64,000 bases of DNA from JAOUEA01 sp040882605 (GTDB taxonomy: Bacteria > Actinomycetota > UBA4738 > HRBIN12). The translations under genes and the position numbers were made by a program. Where the stretch lies: assembly GCA_040882605.1 (NCBI GenBank), contig JBBEAY010000017.1, positions 62,001 through 126,000 on the forward strand, read 5' to 3'. The notes beneath the pieces are model-generated. The model saw only the letters and a list, made by a program, of their open reading frames with translations. It searched no databases and was not told the origin of the DNA. Shown here one piece after another: positions 1-6,793 of this stretch; the stretch's first letter is position 1; every line of letters begins with the position of its first letter.

Positions 1-1
1 T

Positions 2-598
2 TCCCAAGGCAATCCCGTCGTCGACCCGGACAGGGACACGATCCGGGGGGCCGGCAACTTCGACGCCTTCGCGCTGGCGGTGGCGCTCGACCAACTGCGC
101 GTCGTGTTGGCCACGGTGCTCACGAGCGCCGCGGAGCGTTGCCTCAAGCTGGTGCACGCCCCGTTCTCGGGGCTTCCCCACGGCTTGGCGGCGCGTGACG
201 GACTCGCCGAGGACGCGTTCAACATGTTCGGGGTCTCGGTGCAGGCTTTCGCCGCCGAGGCCCGTGCGCTGGCGGCTCCCGTGTCGTACGACGTGGTCAG
301 CACGACGCAGGCCGCGGGCATCGAGGACCGAGCCACGATGGCGCCGCTCGCCGCGAGCCGGCTCGCCGAGATGGTCTCGATCGCCCACGGGATCGTTGCG
401 GTTGAGCTCTGTGTCGCGGCGCAGGGGGTCGATCTGAGACCGGGGCGTCGGCTGGGCGCCGGTGCCGATCGCGTGCGAGACCTAGTGCGAAACGTCGTGG
501 CCGCGCTCGGCGAGGGCGAAGCTGCTCCACAGGATCTCGAGCCGCTCGTCGACCTTGTGCGGAACGGGGCGTTCAGCTCGATCGCCGAGGGCGCTTGA
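2..598 (+). CDS. Aromatic amino acid ammonia-lyase (HutH-like), C-terminal part
   Basis: The gene is cut by the left edge of the window; the frame is open from base 2 and ends in TGA. The visible 198 residues begin SQGNPV and continue with RGAGNFDAFALA, matching the histidine/phenylalanine ammonia-lyase region that follows the MIO-forming Ala-Ser-Gly (not in the window). The rest is the helical C-terminal part of the family. Known members deaminate histidine to urocanate using an MIO prosthetic group; related enzymes act on tyrosine, phenylalanine or trimethylated histidines. Substrate cannot be decided from this piece. It lies 3 bp from the convergent gene and close to a methylamine-type demethylation locus, so a lyase for a betaine such as ergothioneine or hercynine is a possible but unproven alternative. 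Confidence 0.8.
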   Translation, partial: SQGNPVVDPDRDTIRGAGNFDAFALAVALDQLRVVLATVLTSAAERCLKLVHAPFSGLPHGLAARDGLAEDAFNMFGVSVQAFAAEARALAAPVSYDVVSTTQAAGIEDRATMAPLAASRLAEMVSIAHGIVAVELCVAAQGVDLRPGRRLGAGADRVRDLVRNVVAALGEGEAAPQDLEPLVDLVRNGAFSSIAEGA

Positions 599-601
599 GG
601 C

Positions 602-1060
602 TCAGGCGCCGGTGAGCACGTCGTAGGGCTCGAACTCCAGCCGGTCGACGTCGGCCTGCTTGGTGAGTCGATGGAACTCGAGCGCGTACCGCTCGTACAT
701 CTGCTCGACGAGTGTGATGGCCTCGATGTGCCGAGGTCCCCGCGATGCCGTCCGCGCGTGTTCACGTGAATCCCAGATGCAGAAGGACAGGCACTCACGG
801 GCGCTGGTGAGGGGGCCTCGGTAGTAGTGGACGAGCCCGCGAGCCTGTGCGGCTTCCTCGGCCGCACGGAGGTCGTACTCCTCGAGAAGCCGCTCATCGG
901 CGCCTTCACGCTGGGTCGATCGGAAGGCGACCAGGTACCACTCACCGGCCTCAACCCGTGGTGCGCAGCTCGTCCACGTGAATGCGTCGGGCAGCGGCAG
1001 GCTCGCGTAATCGCCCGTTGTCGGCGCCAGGTCCTCGAAGGTGCCGGTCGCGATCTCCAT
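602..1060 (-). CDS. Hypothetical protein, possible dimeric alpha-beta barrel fold
   Basis: This encodes 152 residues that I do not recognise with certainty. No signal peptide or membrane segment is visible. A central stretch (LSFCIWDSREHARTASR, about residues 90-106) followed by a helix rich in Glu/Tyr resembles small ABM/EthD-like dimeric barrel proteins seen in actinobacteria, but no catalytic motif is certain. The ATG is preceded by a TACTCT box with an 8-nt gap and no Shine-Dalgarno, suggesting a leaderless transcript. It runs convergently into the ammonia-lyase gene with 3 bp between stops. Confidence 0.6.
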   Translation of the reverse strand: MEIATGTFEDLAPTTGDYASLPLPDAFTWTSCAPRVEAGEWYLVAFRSTQREGADERLLEEYDLRAAEEAAQARGLVHYYRGPLTSARECLSFCIWDSREHARTASRGPRHIEAITLVEQMYERYALEFHRLTKQADVDRLEFEPYDVLTGA

Positions 1061-1068
1061 GTCTCGTC

Positions 1069-1074
1069 AGAGTA
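1069..1074 (-). promoter_or_regulatory. Putative -10 box of a leaderless promoter
   Basis: On the minus strand TACTCT (TAnnnT) lies 8 nt before the ATG at 1060 with no Shine-Dalgarno between. The same arrangement precedes many other first genes in this window. Confidence 0.4.
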
Positions 1075-1114
1075 TCGGCTCTTCGTTCGAGTTCCTATAG
1101 TTCAAGAGAATGGA

Positions 1115-1131
1115 TTATCATATAGTGATAA
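1115..1131. repeat. AT-rich perfect inverted repeat, possible operator
   Basis: TTATCA-TATAG-TGATAA is a perfect 6-bp inverted repeat with a 5-nt spacer inside an AT-rich island (about 1085-1150) in otherwise very GC-rich DNA. It lies about 55 bp upstream of the minus-strand gene starting at 1060 and downstream of the iclR stop, so it may be an operator for the former. The rest of 1075-1219 shows nothing else. Confidence 0.35.
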
Positions 1132-1219
1132 GGAGTTGGAGACGGCAGAAGATAGACCGAGAGGGTGACCGAGGCGTCCTCGAGGGGTGAGAGAGTGCCC
1201 TCCCCTTCAGTGGGAACGA

Positions 1220-1996
1220 TCAGGGGGTGACTGCGTCGAGCTCTGCCGTCAGCGATCGCGCGGCGCGATGCAGCGCACCCGTGGCTCGATCCCGCCACGC
1301 TGAGCCGCACCTGGCGTACGGGCCCCACAGGGCAAGGGCGCCGACGATGCCGTCGCCGCGGAACACGGGCACCGCGATCGAGACAGAACCGTCGATGAGC
1401 TCGCCCTCACTGAACGCGATGCCGCTTTCCCTGATCTCATCGAGCCCCTTGCGCAGCGGCGTTTCGGACGGGGTCGTGGGAGTGATCGCTTCCAGCCCCT
1501 GAGCGATGACCTCCTCGACGACCTCGGGTGGCGCGAACGACAGCAGCACTCTGGAGCCCGCTCCCGCGTGCAGGGGATAGGTCCCCCCCGGTTCCAGAGC
1601 GACCCGGATGCCGTCGCGGGATTCGTGTTGATGGAGGCACATGGCCGTCAGGCCCACTCGCCGCATCACCACCGCTGTCTCGCCCTGGCTCTCGACGAGC
1701 ATGCTGAGAACGGGTTCCGAGAGGCGGATCAACAGATCGCTCGTCACGTGTGAGCCCGAGCCGATGACGAGCTTCGGGCCGAGCCGGTACCGACCGTCGT
1801 GCCGGTCGACGAAGCCGAACTCGGTCAGCGTTCGCAGGTAGCGGTACGCCGTCGACTGGGGCATGTCGAGCAACATCGCGAGATCGTCCGCCCTGATCGC
1901 CCCGCGGTCGGCGATGACGAGCAGCAGCCGGAGGCCACGAGCGAACGACGTATCCTCCGCCGCTTCCTCGGGCGGATGATCGCGAGCCGTGGACAT
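1220..1996 (-). CDS. IclR-family transcriptional regulator
   Basis: This 258-residue protein has an N-terminal winged helix-turn-helix (about residues 17-75, with RADDLAMLLDMPQSTAYRYL) and a C-terminal IclR effector-binding domain (motifs HAGAGSRVLLSFAP and VSIAVPVF). IclR proteins are small-molecule-responsive repressors or activators of catabolic operons. The start at 1996 (MSTARDHPP) was chosen because the frame further upstream is Arg-rich and matches nothing; it gives the usual family length of 250-260. The gene diverges from the dimethylglycine/sarcosine dehydrogenase-like gene at 2191, its likely target, through a 194-bp shared region. Confidence 0.9.
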   Translation of the reverse strand: MSTARDHPPEEAAEDTSFARGLRLLLVIADRGAIRADDLAMLLDMPQSTAYRYLRTLTEFGFVDRHDGRYRLGPKLVIGSGSHVTSDLLIRLSEPVLSMLVESQGETAVVMRRVGLTAMCLHQHESRDGIRVALEPGGTYPLHAGAGSRVLLSFAPPEVVEEVIAQGLEAITPTTPSETPLRKGLDEIRESGIAFSEGELIDGSVSIAVPVFRGDGIVGALALWGPYARCGSAWRDRATGALHRAARSLTAELDAVTP

Positions 1997-2190
1997 GCCC
2001 ACATTCTCTCCGACCGCGCGAGTCCCGGCCACCGGATCGGGCCGTGGCCGGAGCGATCCTCGTTTCCGTGGGTTGCCGATATCGCAACGCGCCCGTTGTT
2101 CCTGCAACAGAGCCTGCGTACCGTTCCTTCGTACGGCCACCGCGATGGCCATGACGATGGCCATGACGAGGAAGCGACGGGGATCGAAGC
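1997..2190. promoter_or_regulatory. Divergent iclR/dehydrogenase control region
   Basis: The 194-bp region between divergent genes contains an imperfect palindrome CCGT-N8-ACGG (2121-2136), a TGTT-N5-AACA element just before it, and two perfect tandem copies of GATGGCCATGAC (2144-2167) ending 23 bp before the plus-strand ATG. No clear -10 box was seen. IclR regulators normally bind short palindromes in such regions; the assignment of these sites is inference. Confidence 0.35.
2144..2167 (+). repeat. Perfect 12-bp tandem repeat in the leader
   Basis: GATGGCCATGAC occurs twice head to tail, immediately upstream of the start at 2191. It could be a regulator site or simply a slippage product. 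Confidence 0.6.
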
Positions 2191-4704
2191 ATGCGCGATC
2201 GGGCCCAGACGGTGATCATCGGCGCCGGCATCGTCGGCAGCTCCGCCGCCTTCCATCTGACCGAGCTCGGTGTGACCGATGTGCTCGTGCTCGACCAGGG
2301 TCCGTTGTTCGAGACGGGCGGCTCGACCAGCCATGCGCCCGGCATCATCTTCCAGACGAATGGGTCGCGCACGATGTGCCGCATCGCGCAGGACTCGGTG
2401 GCGCTGTACGACTCCCTCGACCTCGACGGTGAGCGATGTTGGTACGGCGCAGGAAGCCTCGAGGTCACGACGACCACCGAGCGCATGCAGGAGCTGAAGC
2501 GCCGCCAGGGATTCGCACGTTCCTACGGCATCGAGGGCACGGAGCTGCTGACACCGGCCGAGGCGGCCGCGTGCTCGCCGTTGCTCGACCCTTCGACCAT
2601 CCTCGGCGCGTATTGGGTGCCGAGCGACGGGGCTGCGAAAGGCGTGAAGGTCGTAGAGGCGCTCGCCCGCAAGGCCCAGGCAGTGGGCGTCGAGTTCGAG
2701 GGCGGGGTGGCGGTCACCGGCTTCGACATCCGCGACGGACGCGTGCACGGCGTGGAGACCGACCGGGGAAGGGTGGAGTGCGAGCGGGTGCTGCTGTGCG
2801 CCGGGATCTGGGGGCCGACGGTGGGCGCGCTTGCCGGCGTGCCGATCCCGCTCGTGGCGGTGCAGCACCAGCTCGTGTGGACAGACCCGATCCCCGAGCT
2901 GTCGGGACTCGACGGCGACGTCTGGCTGCGACAGCCCGTCGTGCGCCACCAGGACATGTCGCTGTACTTCCGCCAGCGAGACGACCACTTCGGCGTCGGC
3001 AACTACCGGCACGAGCCGATCGTCACGCCCCAGTCGGCGATCCGCGCGACGGCCGAGAAGCCGGCCAAGAAGCCAGCCAAGAAGCCGGGAAGCGCCATGC
3101 AACCGTCGCTCATGCCTTTCACGCCCGACGACTTCGACCTCTGCGAGGCAGAAACCGCGCGTATGTTCCCGGCGCTTGCGGGGCGCATGCGGCCGAGCGA
3201 TCCCGCACGCACCCTGAACGGCATGTTCTCTTTCACGTCCGATGCCGGGTCGATCGTCGGTGAGAGCGCGGCTGTCCGCGGGTTCTGGGTCTGCGAGGCG
3301 GTGTGGGTAACCCACGCCGGCGGCATGGCACGCCAGGCCGTCGAATGGATGGTTGACGGCGCACCGAGCTACGACCTTGCCGAAGCCGACGCGAATCGCT
3401 TCTACCCGTTCCAGACGTCGGCGCCCTACGTCCTCGAACGCGGGAAGCAGCAGTACCGCGAGGTCTACGACATCATCCATCCACTGCAGCAGCCGGCGAA
3501 GCCACGGGGGCTGAAGCTCACGCCGTTCTTCGAGCGCCATCGCGAGCTGGGCGCCGAGTTCTTCCAGGGGGCGGGGTGGGAGCGGCCTCAGTGGTTCGCC
3601 GCCAACCGCGAGCTCGTGAGTGGCGTGACCCACGAGTGGGCTCGTCGAACCGGGTGGGCCGCGCGCGGATGGTCACCAGAAGTCGGCGCCGAGCATCTGG
3701 CAACCCGCGATCGCGCGGCGCTGTTCGACATCACCCCGTTCGCGAAGTTCGACGTGACGGGCCCCGACGCGCTCGCCTACCTCGAGCGGGTGTTCGCGAA
3801 CCGCATCGATCGCCCCGTGGGCTCGATCGTGTACACCGCCGCGCTGACCCAACGCGGCGGCATGAGGCTCGATCTCACCGTGACTCGGAAGGACGAGAAC
3901 CGCTTCCGTGTGGTGACGGGTGGTGGCTCGGGGCACCACGACGAGGCGTTCCTGCGCCGGCAGATCCGCGACGGGGAACGGGTGCAGATCAACGTGCGCA
4001 CGGGGTCGCTGTTCGCGCTCGGGCTCTGGGGCCCGAAGGCGCGAGATGTGCTGCAGGCCGTCACCGACATCGACGTCTCGAACGACGCGTTCCCGTACAT
4101 GACCGCGCGGTACCTAAGCATCGGCGAGGTTACCCCCGTGTGGGCACAGCGCATCAGCTACGCCGGCGAGCTCGGCTGGGAGCTGTACGGGCAGATCGCC
4201 ATGGGCCAGCGCGCCTGGGACGTGCTGTGGGAAGCCGGCCGCGAGCACGGCCTGATCGCGGCGGGCGCCGGTGCGTTCGATTCGCTTCGGCTCGAGAAGG
4301 GCTACCGCCTCTGGGCCCAGGACATCGACACCGAGCATGACCCGCTCGCTGCGGGTTTGGGCTTCGCGGTGCGCTGGGACAAGGAGTTCACGGGCAAGCA
4401 GGCCCTGGAGGCGATCCGCGAACGAGGCGGCCCGTCGTCGTGCCTCTCGTGCATGACGCTCGACGACGACCAGGCGGTCGTCATGGGCAAGGAACCGGTG
4501 TGGCACGACGGCCGAGTGGTTTCGTACGTGACGAGCGCGAACTACGGCTACTCGATCGGACGCGGCATCGTGTACGGCTACTTGCCGCCCGAGCTGGCGC
4601 ACGAGGGCACGGCGGTCGAGGTCGAGTACTTCGGCGGTCGGTTCGCGGCCACGGTGACGAACGATCCGCTCTGGGACCCAAAGGGCGAGCGCCAGAAGAC
4701 CTGA
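2191..4704 (+). CDS. FAD-dependent dimethylglycine/sarcosine dehydrogenase-like fusion with GcvT domain
   Basis: The 837 residues comprise an N-terminal DAO/FAD domain (GAGIVGSSAA at 11-20), an FAO_M middle domain (about 385-440) and a C-terminal GcvT aminomethyltransferase-like domain (about 440-830). Enzymes of this build oxidise dimethylglycine or sarcosine and pass the methyl carbon to tetrahydrofolate as 5,10-methylene-THF. GGSTSHAPG at 43-51 holds a histidine (H48) at the position of the covalent-FAD His of the family. A low-complexity Lys/Pro/Ala insert (about residues 288-301) is unusual and may be a linker. It is the first gene after the divergent iclR and 51 bp from the corrinoid protein gene, suggesting co-regulation with the methyltransferase operon. 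The exact substrate is not proven. Confidence 0.87.
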   Translation: MRDRAQTVIIGAGIVGSSAAFHLTELGVTDVLVLDQGPLFETGGSTSHAPGIIFQTNGSRTMCRIAQDSVALYDSLDLDGERCWYGAGSLEVTTTTERMQELKRRQGFARSYGIEGTELLTPAEAAACSPLLDPSTILGAYWVPSDGAAKGVKVVEALARKAQAVGVEFEGGVAVTGFDIRDGRVHGVETDRGRVECERVLLCAGIWGPTVGALAGVPIPLVAVQHQLVWTDPIPELSGLDGDVWLRQPVVRHQDMSLYFRQRDDHFGVGNYRHEPIVTPQSAIRATAEKPAKKPAKKPGSAMQPSLMPFTPDDFDLCEAETARMFPALAGRMRPSDPARTLNGMFSFTSDAGSIVGESAAVRGFWVCEAVWVTHAGGMARQAVEWMVDGAPSYDLAEADANRFYPFQTSAPYVLERGKQQYREVYDIIHPLQQPAKPRGLKLTPFFERHRELGAEFFQGAGWERPQWFAANRELVSGVTHEWARRTGWAARGWSPEVGAEHLATRDRAALFDITPFAKFDVTGPDALAYLERVFANRIDRPVGSIVYTAALTQRGGMRLDLTVTRKDENRFRVVTGGGSGHHDEAFLRRQIRDGERVQINVRTGSLFALGLWGPKARDVLQAVTDIDVSNDAFPYMTARYLSIGEVTPVWAQRISYAGELGWELYGQIAMGQRAWDVLWEAGREHGLIAAGAGAFDSLRLEKGYRLWAQDIDTEHDPLAAGLGFAVRWDKEFTGKQALEAIRERGGPSSCLSCMTLDDDQAVVMGKEPVWHDGRVVSYVTSANYGYSIGRGIVYGYLPPELAHEGTAVEVEYFGGRFAATVTNDPLWDPKGERQKT

Positions 4705-4755
4705 AATGCCAGAAGATCTGGACAGATCTGAACAGAAGGTGTGGGGGGAGGCGAC

Positions 4756-5454
4756 ATGGCCGACGAAGAAGAGCTCGATCTCACCACGCTTCCCGACGAC
4801 GAGCTCGTGAAGCAGATGCACGACGATCTCTACGACGGGCTCGCCGACGAGATCTTCGAGGGCACCAACATCCTGTTGGAACGCGGGTGGGGCGCCGACA
4901 AGGTGCTGAACGATGCGCTCGTCGAGGGCATGCGCATCGTGGGCATCGACTTCCGCGACGGCATCTTGTTCGTGCCCGAGGTGTTGCTCGCGGCCAACGC
5001 GATGAAGGCGGGCATGGCGATCCTGCGCCCGCTGCTCGCTGAGACCGGCGCCGAGCGCATGGGCACCGTGGTGATCGGCACCGTGAAGGGCGACATCCAC
5101 GACATCGGCAAGAACCTCGTCGCGATGATGCTCGAGGGCGCCGGCTTCGACGTGATCGACCTCGGCATCAACAACCCGGTCGAGAAGTACTTGGCCGCGC
5201 TCGAGGAGCATCAGCCCGAGATCCTCGGAATGAGCGCGCTGCTCACGACCACGATGCCCTACATGAAGGTCGTGATCGACGAGCTCGAGGCCAAGGGGCT
5301 CCGTGACAAGTACATCGTGCTGGTCGGCGGTGCGCCGCTGAACGAGGAGTTCGGCAAGGCGGTCGGGGCCGACGCCTACTGCCGTGATGCCGCGGTCGCC
5401 ACCGAGACCGCGCAGGCGTTGGTGCTGGCCAAGCGCGCTGCGGCGGCGTCGTGA
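4756..5454 (+). CDS. Corrinoid (B12-binding) methyl carrier protein, MttC/MtbC type
   Basis: The 232 residues form an N-terminal B12-binding helical cap (about 15-100) and a Rossmann-like cobalamin domain with the signature GDIHDIGKN, where H115 is the lower-axial cobalt ligand, followed by SALLTTTM and a GGAPLNEEF loop. The protein shuttles a methyl group between the MttB-family methyltransferase (8811) and the THF methyltransferase (5810). The ATG at 4756 was chosen because GGGGGGAGG lies just before it; an in-frame GTG at 4741 precedes that ribosome site. It stops 21 bp before the PF13769-like gene. Confidence 0.95.
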   Translation: MADEEELDLTTLPDDELVKQMHDDLYDGLADEIFEGTNILLERGWGADKVLNDALVEGMRIVGIDFRDGILFVPEVLLAANAMKAGMAILRPLLAETGAERMGTVVIGTVKGDIHDIGKNLVAMMLEGAGFDVIDLGINNPVEKYLAALEEHQPEILGMSALLTTTMPYMKVVIDELEAKGLRDKYIVLVGGAPLNEEFGKAVGADAYCRDAAVATETAQALVLAKRAAAAS

Positions 5455-5475
5455 TGCTCCAGGAAGGTGCCGACC

Positions 5476-5805
5476 ATGGCTGAGCTGACGGTGATCAGGT
5501 GGCGGGACGTCCCGATGCAAGTGCTCGCGCGCGGCGCGGGAGGCGAGAGCGCGCGGGCGCTGCTTCCAGATCGGTTCCAGGAAGCGGTCGACGCCGCAGC
5601 CATGGTCGCCGGCCTGATCGGGTCCGATGACTACACGGAGCAGATGCGCATGGACTCCCGGGAGTGCGGTGACGACTTGCAGCACGAGGTCGACACCGAG
5701 ACCGTGACGATCCTCTCGGAGTGGGATGAGCAGGTGCTGCGCGAGACGATCCGCTCGGGCGGCGTCAGGGGCGGCGACCCGATCGCAGGCGGCGGCGGGC
5801 GGTAG
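5476..5805 (+). CDS. Small PF13769-like (virulence-factor family) protein of unknown role
   Basis: The 109-residue soluble protein opens with AELTVIRWRDVPMQV and ends in a Gly-rich tail. From memory it matches the small family misnamed 'virulence factor' (PF13769), which in marine alphaproteobacteria sits beside corrinoid and pterin methyltransferase genes. No catalytic motif is visible; a conserved Cys (ECGDD, about residue 57) is present. The ATG at 5476 follows AGGAAGG at 8-nt spacing and is preferred over the GTG at 5467. Its place inside the methyl-transfer operon suggests an assembly, chaperone or adaptor function, which is inference. Confidence 0.7.
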   Translation: MAELTVIRWRDVPMQVLARGAGGESARALLPDRFQEAVDAAAMVAGLIGSDDYTEQMRMDSRECGDDLQHEVDTETVTILSEWDEQVLRETIRSGGVRGGDPIAGGGGR

Positions 5806-5809
5806 ATCT

Positions 5810-6793
5810 ATGGCTGACACCGTCGTGAGCTCGGCGACCCGCGAGGTCGTGATCGGCACGGGCCGTCCGTTCGTGATCATCGGTGAGCGCATCAACCCCA
5901 CTGGGCGCAAGAAGCTCGCCGAGGAGATGAAGGCCGGTGACTTCACGACCGTGATCGCCGACACGCAGGCCCAAGTTGCCGCCGGGGCGCACATGCTCGA
6001 CGTGAACGCCGGCATCCCGCTCGCCGACGAGCCGACGATCCTCGCCGAGACGGTGAAGCTCGTGCAGTCGCTCACCGACGTGCCGCTCTCGATCGATTCC
6101 TCGATCGTCGCCGCGTTGGAGGCCGGCCTCGCCGTGTATCAGGGCAAGCCACTCGTGAACTCCGTGACTGGCGAAGACGATCGCATCGAGACCGTGCTGC
6201 CGCTCGTCGCGAAGCACGGCGCGGCGGTCGTCGCGATCACCAACGACGAGACCGGCATCAGCGAGGACCCCGACGTGCGGTTCGCGGTGGCCGAGAAGAT
6301 CGTGCGCGCGGCCGCCGACCACGGTATCGCCCCGCACGACATCGTCGTCGATCCGCTCGTGATGCCCGTGGGCGCCATGGGCACGGCCGGCCGGCAGGTC
6401 TTCGCCCTCGTGCGGCGACTGCACGACGAGCTCGGTGTCAACACGACGTGCGGCGCCTCCAACGTCTCGTTCGGGTTGCCGAACCGCAACGGGCTGAACG
6501 GCGCTTTCCTCGCGATGGCGATCGCCAACGGCATGACGAGCGCGATCACCAGTCCGCTGCACGAGGAGGTGCGACAGGCCGTGATGGCCGCCGACGTGCT
6601 GATGGGCGCCGACGCGCACGCGGCCTCCTGGATCCGACGCTACGGCGAGGGGCGGAGCCAGGGCGACGCCGCCACGGGGGGCAGGCGCGGAGGCCGCGCC
6701 GGGCGTCGGACGAGCGTCGAGCCGAGCGAGGGCGCAGCCTCGCCGGCCGAGCCGCCGGCCGAGCCGCCGGCCGAGGCGGCGCCAGAAACGTGA
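5810..6793 (+). CDS. Methyltetrahydrofolate:corrinoid methyltransferase (pterin-binding, MtgA-like)
   Basis: The 327-residue protein contains a pterin-binding TIM-barrel domain (residues about 15-280): GERINPTGRKK near the start, DVNAG, SIDSS, NDETG, DPLVMPVG and GASNVSFGLPNR are typical of MeTr/MtgA proteins. It would move methyl groups from the methylated corrinoid protein to tetrahydrofolate (the direction expected in methylotrophic demethylation). The last 45 or so residues are an odd Gly/Arg then Pro/Ala/Glu repeat tail not needed for the fold. The ATG lies 4 bp after the preceding stop. The stop overlaps the GTG of the next gene (GTGA), so translation is coupled. Confidence 0.92.
   Translation: MADTVVSSATREVVIGTGRPFVIIGERINPTGRKKLAEEMKAGDFTTVIADTQAQVAAGAHMLDVNAGIPLADEPTILAETVKLVQSLTDVPLSIDSSIVAALEAGLAVYQGKPLVNSVTGEDDRIETVLPLVAKHGAAVVAITNDETGISEDPDVRFAVAEKIVRAAADHGIAPHDIVVDPLVMPVGAMGTAGRQVFALVRRLHDELGVNTTCGASNVSFGLPNRNGLNGAFLAMAIANGMTSAITSPLHEEVRQAVMAADVLMGADAHAASWIRRYGEGRSQGDAATGGRRGGRAGRRTSVEPSEGAASPAEPPAEPPAEAAPET

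Noticed and set aside
3056..3092. CRISPR-like or structural repeat from the AAGCC repeats
   Set aside because: The repeats are short, in frame and translate to a Lys/Pro/Ala linker; there are no spacers.
1825..3633. Long open frame on the minus strand across the dehydrogenase gene
   Set aside because: It is an antisense shadow of very GC-rich coding DNA; its product is Arg/His-rich and matches no family, while the plus strand has clear FAD motifs. The same holds for other long antisense frames such as 4114-6075, 8823-10208 and 13504-14961.
5467..5475. GTG start for the PF13769-like gene
   Set aside because: The AGGAAGG ribosome site ends on this codon, while ATG 5476 has proper spacing.
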